Source of the DNA: Fallopia convolvulus
Taxonomy: Eukaryota; Streptophyta; Magnoliopsida; Caryophyllales; Polygonaceae
Reading direction: 5' to 3'
Assembly: GCA_964016875.1 (NCBI GenBank)
Contig: OZ024718.1
Location: 7,507,001 to 7,571,000 of the forward strand
Length of the DNA: 64,000 nt
Shown here: piece after piece, positions 45,702 to 55,696 of the stretch
Layout of the letters: each line of letters opens with the position of its first letter
Numbering within the stretch: position 1 is the first letter of the stretch
Made by a program: the position numbers and the translations under genes
Notes under the pieces: model-generated
Database searches by the model: none
The model's input: only the letters and a program-made list of their open reading frames with translations
Told to the model about the DNA's origin: nothing

Positions 45702-46012
45702 ATTCGAGGGGTATTGAACCGATCCACTGATCTGGCTAATTTTCTCAGATCGGATCGAATTCGGATAATATTTAATTGGATTCGAATTTTTCGGATCAAA
45801 TTATCGGATAGGAATGACCGAATAAGATATTTTTAAACCCTCCTAGATAGAAGATAGGAGATAGATACATAAACATTTTAAAACTTATCCAGTTTAAATT
45901 TCCGAATAATTTCAAACACATTGTGTTGTAAGTTTATAACGAAACCTATCCGATTCAAAAACAATCTCTAACAAAAAAGATATTCCATATCTTTAAGCTT
46001 TCCTTTTCTCCT

Positions 46013-46020
46013 TATAAATA
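46013..46020 (+). promoter_or_regulatory. TATA box of the cupin gene fragment
   Basis: TATAAATA lies about 92 bp upstream of the ATG at 46112, at a normal distance for a plant core promoter with a ~60-base leader. Confidence 0.55.
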
Positions 46021-46111
46021 CAGCCCTTTATACCGATCATCCATCATATCTTCTTTCATTCAATTCAACTGATCGTCATCTGTTGTGTTCTCCTTTGAAA
46101 TTCGTGAGATA

Positions 46112-46441
46112 ATGGAGTTGGATCTTTCACCCAAGTTGCCCAAGACGGTTTACGGTGGCAATGGCGGTTCCTACTCTGCCTGGTGCCCTAAGGAGCTCCC
46201 CATGCTCGAAAAGGGGAACATCGGCACCGCTAAGCTTTCGCTCGAGAAGAACGGCTTCACACTCCCTCACTACTCTGACACCTCCAAAGTTGCTTACGTT
46301 CTTCAAGGTGATGTTTCGTTATCGTTTATGTTAGAAAAGTTGGAGGCTTTGATTTTGATGGTTCCAAACGTCTACCACATGAACGACCTCGAGTCCTTGA
46401 ACAGAGTCACCAACGTCAGTCAGGTCGTCGATGTGTGTTGA
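46112..46441 (+). pseudogene. Cupin (11S-globulin-like, RmlC-type) gene fragment, first exon only
   Basis: From the ATG at 46112 the frame reads MELDLSPKLPKTVYGG, SYSAWCPKELPMLEKGNIG, LSLEKNGFTLPHYSD and VAYVLQG. This closely resembles the start of plant two-domain cupin proteins such as Arabidopsis At2g28680/At1g07750 (normally ~350 residues). After VLQG (46307) a GTGATG could be a splice donor. The following 44 codons to the stop at 46441 no longer resemble the cupin family, and no further cupin exons appear downstream. The metal-binding His motifs and the second barrel are absent. A TATA box and leader are retained, so a short chimeric transcript is possible, but this is not a working cupin. 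Confidence 0.7.
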
Positions 46442-48239
46442 AGGCAAATCTCGGAAATCTTGAAGACGCGTGAGATTTTGGATAGTATAATCTTGTTTTA
46501 GGAAAGATCTCATGAGGATTATATTGTTAGCCGATTAATGTGCGAGTGAAATGTTGAAATCTCATAATGCCAAGCTGACATGGCATTAATGAAGCCCATT
46601 AATTGTCTTAATAATATGAAGAAAGAAAGAAAAGAAAACCCTTTTTTTATCTTCTTCTCTCGCCATTGCAGATCCACGGGAATAATCGGTAGTCTTCTAT
46701 GCTCCAAGTCCTCGATTGTGTGGGAAGAGATTGAGCCCGAAAAAAGCAGTCGACTCTCTTCCTGTTCATCTGCAAGATCGAAATTTGAGTTCTAGATCTG
46801 AACTACCTTTCAAGGGGATTGTTTCTTCTTCCTCCTTTAGTGCGATTTTCTCATGTTGATTACCGAAAAACCAATAGCATGATTAGAACTTGTGGATCCT
46901 CAAAATTTTGGAACCCTAATTTCGCTCCATGCCCAACATCAGCGGGTGGCAAGATAGCCGCAACAATACACTTCTTTTCTAGGTATGGCTTTTTCCTAAT
47001 CAAGGCTGACCCACTGGACCCAAGCAAAGGCGAATCCAACATCAACATTTGAGCGGCGTCACCATTCTCCAACTCACCAGAACTGGCATCTGCCTTAGGT
47101 TCTTCAATAGCTCATTTTTTCCAGCTTGTGACAAGAAGGGTGTGAGATTCCCAAATCGCAACTAGGGCTATTTTCTCCCAGATCCTCTCCATAGAGAAGA
47201 AACAAACGCTCGTTACCGGACTCCATGGAGACCGAACCTTGCTACAACGACGGATTTGGCCCGAATTTGAAGGTCTTGATCCCTCTCAAGTTGTACAGGG
47301 GCGTCAATGGCAAATCTGGCACCAATTTGAAAGGATTCCCTCTCAATGATTCTAAGAAAGACGATTCAGGGAGAAATGCTTCGAATTAAGGGAAATCGAC
47401 TCAAATCGATTCAGGGGAGAAACGTGTTCTAAGAAAGACGATTCAGGGGATTTCCTCTCAATGCTAAGAAAGAACAGATTCCCTCTTAATCCCTTTTTTG
47501 TTTTAATAAAAAAATTAATTTACCTTTTATGTGTATGTAGGAAGTTTTGGGCTTATGTGGCACAAATTAGACTTATGTGGCACACAACTGGGAAAAAAAA
47601 AATTGGGACATGTCAGCACGTGTGTTATACACTCAACGAGGTTGTCAGCGATCAGGTATTTAATAGGTCTAAACCAAAAGTGGGGTGTCTAAGTGACCAA
47701 TTTACACAAGTACAGAGGTCTATATACGTTTTGAATCTTATTTTATTATATTACTATCGTGACATGTGAGCATTCTACACATTATGTATGTGTAGTCACT
47801 AGTCAGGACTCAGGCCTTCAATTATTTCATTACATAACTACTACTTACTATATAGCACCAAAATAGCTAGGTTAGGTATTATATATGGTTGGTGTAGACG
47901 CACATGTGATTTGGTAGTCATCTTTCTTTTTGGTTTTAGCTATGAAACAAGTTAAAAGACGGAATCAATACCTACAAGTCTTGTAAGACACTTTTTGAAC
48001 TAATATTTAGAAATTAGTCAATTTATATGTACAAATTTTAAGAAAAGGAGAAAGAAAACAATATAAAACACAAAATAATACAGTCACGTTAATCTAGCTG
48101 CCAACTAACCCAAAGGTGTGTTTATTCAACCAAGGGCATATTTTCTATATACATTTGATCAATTTTTTTTATTTATATAACTATATATTATATGAAAGCT
48201 GTTGTTCGGTATACACAAACTGACAAACCCAAGTATGAA
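46442..48239. other. Intergenic DNA without recognisable genes
   Basis: A mildly GC-richer part (46660-47480) holds short frames on both strands and a repeated phrase AAGAAAGACGATTCAGGG (around 47350 and 47428), none recognisable. The rest is AT-rich. Confidence 0.4.
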
Positions 48240-48524
48240 TTGAATGCTTCTCTCTCGCTTTAATTTGTAGTGAGTAAGGAGCGCGGTGAAGGAGCTATTT
48301 CAGGTAAATTTCACTGCCGGCCAAGTCCTCCAAACTCCGGTTTAATTGTCGAGAACTGGTATATAATTACGTTTCTCGTTTTGGGTTTTGATTGATATGT
48401 ATTCTGTCTTTTCGATTCAGGAATTCTTTATCGAGTGATCAATCCCCAAAGACGAAGACCTCTGCTGATATATCGATCTAGTGGTTAATTAGTTGAGTCA
48501 TCGATCAAGAATCAGCTATGTCAG
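48240..48524 (+). promoter_or_regulatory. Probable spliced 5' leader and start codon of the NLR relic
   Basis: A leader-like stretch has a donor at 48304 (CAG|GTAAAT) and an acceptor at 48420 (GATTCAG|GAATTC). The leader exon 48421-48524 ends ATG TCA G followed by GTATAA. The next coding exon (from 55943, after TTTTGCAG) continues in frame as TT GAG ACG, giving MSVETIIAAVVP. The phase match supports a single gene spanning a 7.4 kb intron. Confidence 0.55.
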
Positions 48525-48825
48525 GTATAATTACCAGTAATCAACTTGCTAATGCTTTTATCTAACATCACTAGCTTAATCCACCCTCCATATTGTAATG
48601 ACTTAATTAAATGTTTCGTATTAGATAAAAAAAACAGCATGCTAATGGCTTTAGATGTATTTCTACCGAAAAAATGGCTTCAGTTGTATATATAATTTTT
48701 CTCTAATCTATTTTTTTTTCTAATTAAGATTTTTTGTTCAATTATTTTTACCAAAGCTTATTTAAGATTTAAAAAAATAAATTAATTTCTAAAGATAATA
48801 TTCTTAGAACATCTCAACGATAAAT

Positions 48826-49320
48826 AAGAAAGTCATTGGGTTGCTCATACACATTTTTATTCAGATTTCTCCCACTCTTTTTTAAAATAAATTATTTTTT
48901 TTATTCTCATTACTTCTCCTTTCTAATAATGAATCCAACATTAGTTTGTCCAGGATGTATTGCCCTCTTGAACCACCCCAATCATAGACTCTTCTATTTC
49001 TCTTGTTTGTTATATCTTCTTGAGAGGTTGTGCGTTTGACCTTGATTTATATATTATGAGGTTTTCTGGTCGGTGCGCTTTCTCCTAGTTTTTCCTTTGG
49101 GTGATGTTAAAATGAATAGAATTGAGATTACTTTTTGGCAGTCAAACAACACTTTATTTCTATTCAGCTAAATTGACCACCATCTCTGTTAGTATTATTG
49201 CTAAGTGTTTTTTTCCCATATATATTCTCATGAAACTCATATACTATGTCCTTTATTCTTCTATTTTGGTAGTTCAAGTTTGCTACTATGTTATCATAGT
49301 CCTTATAAATGAGTGACATA
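48826..49320 (-). mobile_element. Old LINE fragment, copy 1, left part
   Basis: Matches 54753-55260 closely in order and wording (for example TTGTTATATCTTCTTGAGAGG and CCTTTGGGTGATGTTAAAAT). It is interrupted at 49320/49321 by LINE-D and resumes at 54264. On the minus strand it is the non-coding 3' side of a LINE zf-RVT region. Confidence 0.75.
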
Positions 49321-49439
49321 GTTTTTTTTTTTGAAGTAAAGTTAAAGATATATTAGCAGGGGGAAGGAAGAGTTATTTACATCCAAAAAAAATATATAGT
49401 TTCTAAAGGAACAAGAAAGAAATCAGTCCTAAAGATCTA

Positions 49440-52400
49440 TCAAACGCCAATGCCAAAAGAACTAGAATGGCTGCCAGGGAGAAATCCAGCGAACAAGGAG
49501 GGCTTGACACCCCGGGCAGCAATACAGTTCTTGAGGTGAGAGATGATACGGCGTGCACAATCACGAGGGTTGGACCTGTTGTTGTTGTTGAAGATGGCAT
49601 CATTACGGTGGTGCCACACAAAGTAGACGAAAGTGGAGAAGGTGGCAGCAACCAGCCGGGCATTGAAGCCGGGAGTATGGCGGTGATGGTGAATCCACTC
49701 AAACCATGCAAAGATGCTTCGTTCCCTATGGACAATGTGAAGCCAGTCCAAGAGATCAGAAAGTACTGCAGCAGAGAAAGGGCAATGGTTCCATAAATGT
49801 TCAACGGATTCGTCATCTAAATTGCAGAGCTCACAAGTCAGATTGTCGATTTGGCTCCATCTGGATAAACGGTCCTTGGTGGAGAGCCTTTGATGGAGAG
49901 CCATCCAGAGGATAAATGAGCATTTGGGGGTGTGTAAACCATGCCAGATGGAGCGGCCCCATTGAACATGAGGAGATCTTTGGCGAAGGAGATCATAGGC
50001 CTTCTTGGAAGAGAAAGAGCCATGTTGAGATGTTGCGCCGAGAAGAAGATCAGCCGGGGTGGAATTACTCAGAAGCCAGTCGCGAAGGCGAAGGAGCCCC
50101 CTCCAAACCCAGCTGTCGCTGGTTTTAGGGGCCACTGTCCAGATATTATCATGCGATAGGTGGTGGCGGGTGGCCCAGCGCGCCCATAAACTGGTGGGAG
50201 CATCGGCGAGCTCAAGCACGGATTGAGTCATGCAAGCTTGATTCCAGGTGAGGAGCTCTTTGAACCCAAGTCCGCCCTCCTCTTTGAACCCAGGTGAGAT
50301 CGGACTCTTCCTAGAGGAGCAGGTTCCGGTCCAGAGGAAAGAGCGAAAGAGTGCACCAATCTTGTCCAACACGTCCTTAGGGAAGAGGATGACTTTGCAC
50401 CAAAATGATTGAATACCATAGAGGACCGAGCGAATAAGTTCAACTCGCCCGACATAGGAGAGATTCTTGGCAGTCCAGGATTGAATCTTACCCGTCATTT
50501 TAGCAATGACCCCATCGTAATCACGTTTGAGAAGCTTGCGCGATCCGAGAGGAATCCCCAAATACTTCATGGGAAGACGTCCTTGGGAGAAGCTAGTAGA
50601 ATTAATGATGTTGGCTCTAACATGCTGAGGGACGCCACCAAAGAAAATAGAAGTTTTGGCCGGGTTGGCAATTAAACCAGAAAGCTCGCCAAACACATCA
50701 AGGACACGTTTGACCGCAGAGACCGAGGGCTCATCGCCTCTACAGAAAATGATCAGATCGTCGGCGAAGCTAAGATGAGTAATGCCGAGGGGCTCACAAT
50801 TGGGGTGCCATCGGAAAGTAACATCAGAGGCAAGAGCATTGAGCATTCTTGAAAGGTATTCCATGACAAGAACGAAAATGTAAGGGGATAGGGGATCACC
50901 TTGTCGGATGCCACGACGACCCGGAAAGAAGCCTTTGAGCTCGCCGTTGATATTAATAGAGAAGGTTGTGGTAGTGATGCGGATGAGGATCCAATGAATA
51001 AATCGCTGGGGGAATCCAAAATAGATGAGAACATGCTCTATAAATGACCATTCGACCGTGTCGAAAGCTTTCCTGAAGTCCACTTTGATTGCACAGCTTG
51101 GGGCAATGTTTTTCCTGCCATAGTGTTTGAAAAGTTCCTGACAAAGAAGGATATTGTTTTTGATGGATCGTTTTGGGACAAAGGCACCTTGACCGTCAGA
51201 AATGATGTCAGGGAGAGGTTGTCTGAGGCGGTTGGAAAGGATTTTAGAGATGATTTTGTAGAGGGTGGTGCAGCACGAGATAGGTCGGAAGTCGGATATG
51301 GAGTTGGGGTTTGGAATTTTGGGAATGAGATGAATGGCGGTGTGATTGACTTGGCGGAGCAACTCGCCATTGTGGAAAAAATCAGAGATGGCACAGATGA
51401 TTTCAGGCCCCGTGATATCCCAAGTTTTTTGGAAAAAGAGGGAGTTATAACCATCGGGGCCTGGGGTCTTTTTAGGGTCGATGCCGTTGAGCGCGGAATG
51501 GATCTCAATGGGGGAAGTTGGTATAGTTAGAAGGGGAGAGAAGTGATCAGCAAGGGTCGGTCCCCCACAAATGCAATGCTCCGGAAAGGGGCTCTCGGGA
51601 TTGGAGGACCCGATGAGATTGGTGAAAAATTCAAGAATATGGTCAGAGAGGGCACGAGGGGAGGACAACACCCTCCCTAAGGGATCAACGAGGGAGTGTA
51701 TGTGGTTAAGGGAACGGCGTTTTTTGATGGAGTTGTGGAAAAGAGAAGAGCAGGAGTCACCGCCTTTAAGCCAATGCGGCTTAGCTTGCTGCCGCAACAT
51801 GTTATGAAGCGAGGAGGAGTCGGCCATTAAGCGAGTAATGAGGTCACGCTCCTCAGCTTGCAGGCCAATATTAAACGGTTGAGAAACAACAGTAGCTTGT
51901 ATGAGGGATAAATTATCCTTGACGGCTTTGATACGATTTGAAATGGACTCGATAGAGCCCTTACCAAGTTGCTTGAGCTTATGCTTGAGCTTCTTGAGCT
52001 TCGATGTGATGCGAAACATGGCAACTCCTTCACAGGGGGAAGACCAAACATCCTTGACTAGAGGAATGAAGCGATCGTGGGTCACCCAGTCGTTGTTGAA
52101 ACGAAAGGGCATAGCACGGTTGTTATGAACACCCCTAAAGCTAACAACGATGGGACTGTGGTCAGAAACATTCGGGGGTTCAAAGAGGGTGCGCGCCAAG
52201 GGAAAGGCATTGAGCCATTGAGAGTTGATAATTGCGCGGTCGAGTTTGCACCAAACGCGTCTATTGCCTAGTTGCTTATTGTTCTAGGTATATTTGGCCC
52301 CGCTGTAGCTCATGTCAAAGAGGCCGGATTGATCAAGAAAAACGCACAGCTCATTAGAGGTAGCTGTGGCGGGGTGAGAACTGTCATACAATTTTTCACT

Positions 52401-52850
52401 AGCGTCGAGAATGACGTTGAAATCACCCAGCACCACCCAGGGGGTCAAGGCATGGGGGGCCAGGGCGTGCAGGTCATGCCAAAGGGGGGATCACTCAACA
52501 GTATTATTAAGGGCGTAGACAAAAGTGGCTAGGAAGACAGTGGAGCTGCTCAAGTCATGGACACGGCAGTGGATCATTTGATCAGAGGTGGAAAGGAAAT
52601 CAATGGAGATGATTGTAGGGTTCCAGAGGACAAGGATGCGAGCATAGGAGCCAAATTGAACATTGGAGAAGGAATTCCAGTATCGGAGGAGAGGAGTAAT
52701 AGTGGAGTCGAGATTGGAGGGGAAGATGTGGGTTTCAAGCAAGGCAATAAGATTAAGTTTGTGTTCATGAACGAGATCCCGAACAACATCGTGCTTGCTA
52801 GGATGGTTGAGACCTCGTACATTCCAACAACCGAAGGTTGTGCTAATCAT
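49440..52850 (-). pseudogene. LINE-D ORF2: endonuclease and reverse transcriptase (two stop codons)
   Basis: About 1,136 codons in a single frame, starting MISTTFGCWNVRGLNHPSK at 52850. The endonuclease has WNVRG, LLETH, VVLGDFNVI and VSDHSPIVV. The RT has FRPISCCTTLYKIISKIL, KVDFRKAFDTVEW, GIRQGDPLSPYIF and LSFADDLIIF. The C-terminus is a zf-RVT domain (CELCNLDDESVEHLWNHC), and the protein ends ...SSSFGIGV without RNase H. It is broken only by TGA at 52491-52493 (fits CGA, Arg) and TAG at 52284-52286 (fits TGG, Trp). The last 919 codons are uninterrupted. With so few lesions it is younger than LINE-B. Confidence 0.9.
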
Positions 52851-54263
52851 TAAGAAGATTTTGGCGGGGGGAGGCGCTCCTTGAGCGTTCCACAGGAACA
52901 AGTGCTTTGATGGGGGCTGTAAGAGGAGGGGAGGAGGTCGAACGTAGACGAGTGGTGACTATCTTGGTGCCAGCTGAGGTTTGAGGCGTAGGAAGGAGGG
53001 CAGGAGCGTTTGAGTTAGTTTGTGTGGGGGAAGTATTTTGTGGAGGGAGGGAAGTGGAAGAAGCAGTGGTCTCAGAAGGGGAGTTATTTGGAGCGGGAAG
53101 AGAGGATGCAGCAGCCGGTGGCTGAGTTTGAGCTTGAGTTTGAGTAGTGTTTGGGGAAGGGGAGTTATTTGGAGAAGGAAGAGAGGATGCAGCAACCGGT
53201 GGCTGAGTTTGAGCTTGAGTTTGAGTAGTGTTTGAGGGCAGGGGAGGTTCAAGAGGATTAGGAAGGAGAGGGGAGAGATTAGAAGGGGGTGGAGCCAGTC
53301 TGTTAGAACGAGTGGGAGGAGCAGGGGCACGATTTAGGGGGCGATCTCGGGCAGGTTTTGCAGCAGGGAGGCCCAAGCATTCATTATCTTTGTGCCCATA
53401 AGTCTTGCATTTATTGCAGACACAAAGGATCCAATCATACACTAGAGGCTGGCAAATAATCTCATTCCTCGGCCCAGGGAGGGTAAGTTCACGCCGCAGC
53501 TCGCAATTAGCAGAGACCTCAACGAGGATGCGAGCGTAGGAGACTCGGTCTTCATAAGCAGTGGGTCTGTCCATTTGAATTGGTTTGCCAATAGCAGATC
53601 CTATACGACTGAGCATATGGTCCGAGAAGAATCGAACATCCAAATTAGGAAGGGTGACCCAAATGGGGATTGAATCCAGACAAGATAGATCAAGAGGCAT
53701 TCCAGGTTGCCATTTCTTCAAGATGAGAGGTTTCATTCCCGGCAGCATCCAAGGCCCCCGCTCGAGAATAGAGGTTAGATCCTGCTCTTTGGAGAAGCGA
53801 AAGATGAACAAACCATTGCTATTTAGTATAATCTTGGGGAAGACTATACCAGTCCAGTTGGAATGGACAAAGTGCTCCATTGCTTTGAAGGCAAATTTGG
53901 CTCCAGCCGGGGCACCCACAAGGGTGAGACTCCATTTGTCGATTTGCTCTGCGACATCCTCATCAGAGAATGGAATCACACCGTCGACTATGCCATCCAC
54001 AAAGTGGAGGGCGAGGTTGGACTTGTGCCGAGCAGCAATACCCGTCACAATTTCTGAGAATGAGGGGGGCGGCGCAGCAGGAGACGCCGGAAGGATCTCT
54101 TTCGGTGAGGTCACAGCGGGGGGAAATTGGGGCAGCTCCGCAGTCACCGGAGAAGAGGAGAGGTCCAGAGATTTTGGGGAAATGGGTTCCAGCGGGGGGG
54201 AATGGATTTTGGAGAGGCGAGAGTTAACGCTTTTTATGAGGTCTTCGGGAATGGATTCGAAGG
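52843..54263 (-). CDS. LINE-D ORF1 (DUF4283-like / CCHC zinc-knuckle protein), 5'-truncated
   Basis: The minus-strand frame is open from the 5' junction (54263) to a TAG at 52843 and overlaps the ORF2 start by 8 bases (ATGATTAG). No ATG exists upstream within the element, so the start is lost. An N-terminal DUF4283-like nucleic-acid-binding domain (WSLTLVGAPAG, FIFRFSKEQDLTSILERGPW, WVTLPNLDVRFF) precedes a zinc knuckle CNKCKTYGHKDNEC. A Pro/Gln/Ser-rich tail contains a 26-residue unit twice (beginning NTTQTQAQTQPP). ORF1 normally coats LINE RNA. No internal stop or frameshift is visible. Confidence 0.85.
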
Positions 54264-54665
54264 GTCTTCTTCATAATATGTATAAAACGGACAATCTTGT
54301 GTGACCTATATCCTATTTTTTTGTCAATCTAACTTTTGTAGATAATCCATCAAAACATATTCTCCATACAAAGTTTTTCACCTTTGGTGGTACATTAACT
54401 TTCCAGATCCAATTCCAATTTTTTTTTCTGCCAAGTTTCGGTTTTGTGCTATCATGTTTAGTGTTGACTCTGTTGTGAACAATCCATATTTGTGCTAGGC
54501 CACCGGTATAGTCTATCTTATATTATATTTTGTGCGATAGGTATTGCTCTTATTTTGTTGATCTAATCCCTAGTTATAATTTGGTTCGATTTCAACTTAT
54601 TCCATTTTTCCCTGGAGTAATGTATGCTGCAACCTTTTCATTAGGGTTTCCTTAAGGGGGAATAT
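54264..54665 (-). mobile_element. Old LINE fragment, copy 1, right part
   Basis: Continues copy 1 after the LINE-D insertion and matches 55301-55696 (for example GTCTTCTTCAT, TTTTTCACCTTTGGTGGT, CATTAGGGTTTCCTTAAGGG). Confidence 0.75.
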
Positions 54666-54752
54666 ATTCCTTTGTTTGTAATGCCGCATTTAAAATCCAC
54701 GGGGGAATATTGTTTTGAACATAAACTTCTTTTTCGTCTATACCCTATAATT

Positions 54753-55696
54753 AAGAAAGTCATTGGGCTGCTCATACACATTTTTATTTAGATTTCTCCC
54801 ACTCTTTTAAAAAAATAAATTATTTTCCTTTTCTCATTACTTCTCCTTTCCAATACTGAATCTAATAGTAGTTTGTCCATCCTTTGTCTTAGATGCATCT
54901 GCCGTTGAGCTTGAACCACCCCAATCTTGTACTCTTCCATTTCTCTTGTTTGTTATATCTTCTTGAGAGGTTGTGCGTTTGACCTTGATTTTTATATTCT
55001 GAGGTTTCATGACCGGTGTGCTTTCTCCTAGTTTTTCCTTTGGGTGATGTTAAAATGAATAGATCCGAGATTACTTTTTGGTAGTCAAACAACACCTTGT
55101 TTCTATTCAGTCAAATTGACCACCATCCCTGTTAGTATTATTGCTAAGTCCTTTTTCCTATTTTATCATGAAACTTATATAATATATCCTTTAGTCTTCT
55201 ATTTTGGTAGTTCAAGTTTGCTACTATTTTTATCATAGTCTTTATAAATGAGCGACATAGTTTGTACCGTATATGGGCATTGTAAAAATAAGTGGACAGA
55301 GTCTTCTTCATTATATGTACAAAATGGACAATCAAGTAAACGATATCCTATTTTTTGTGTCAATCTAGCTTTTGTAGGTAATCTATCAAAACATAATCTC
55401 CATATAAAATTTTTCACCTTTGGTGGTGCATTAACCTTCCAGATGATCCAATTCCAATTTTTTTTCTGCCAAGTTTCAGTTTTATGTTATCATGTTTATG
55501 GTTGACTCTGTTGTGAAACATCTATTTGTGTTGGGCCATCAGTATAGTCTATCTTATATTCTATGTTGTAGGTATTGCTCTTATTTTGTTGATCTAATCC
55601 CTAGTTAGAATTTGGTTCAATTTCAACTTATTCCATTTTTCCCTTGAGTAATGTATGCCGCAACCTTTTCATTAGGGTTTCCTTAAGGGGGAATAT
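54753..55696 (-). mobile_element. Old LINE fragment, copy 2 (uninterrupted)
   Basis: A 944-bp duplicate of copy 1 that begins AAGAAAGTCATTGGG and ends CCTTAAGGGGGAATAT. The minus-strand frame at 55417-55199 gives a zf-RVT domain (MKNFIWRLCFDRLPTKARL, then CPFCTYNEEDSVHLFLQCP), identifying it as a piece of LINE ORF2. The two copies lie head to tail ~90 bp apart (ignoring LINE-D), so they arose by tandem duplication. Confidence 0.8.

Larger units (their letters stand above)
49321..54263 (-). mobile_element. LINE-D: 5'-truncated plant L1, antisense, without RNase H
   Basis: A 4.9 kb minus-strand LINE ends in a 12-base A tail (T run at 49322-49333 on the plus strand). It holds most of ORF1 and a near-complete ORF2. 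Its insertion site is known from the intact duplicate copy at 54753-55696. There is no target duplication; instead about 37 bp of target is missing. The 5' end of ORF1 has no ATG, so the element is 5'-truncated. It lies inside the long first intron of the NLR relic. Confidence 0.85.
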
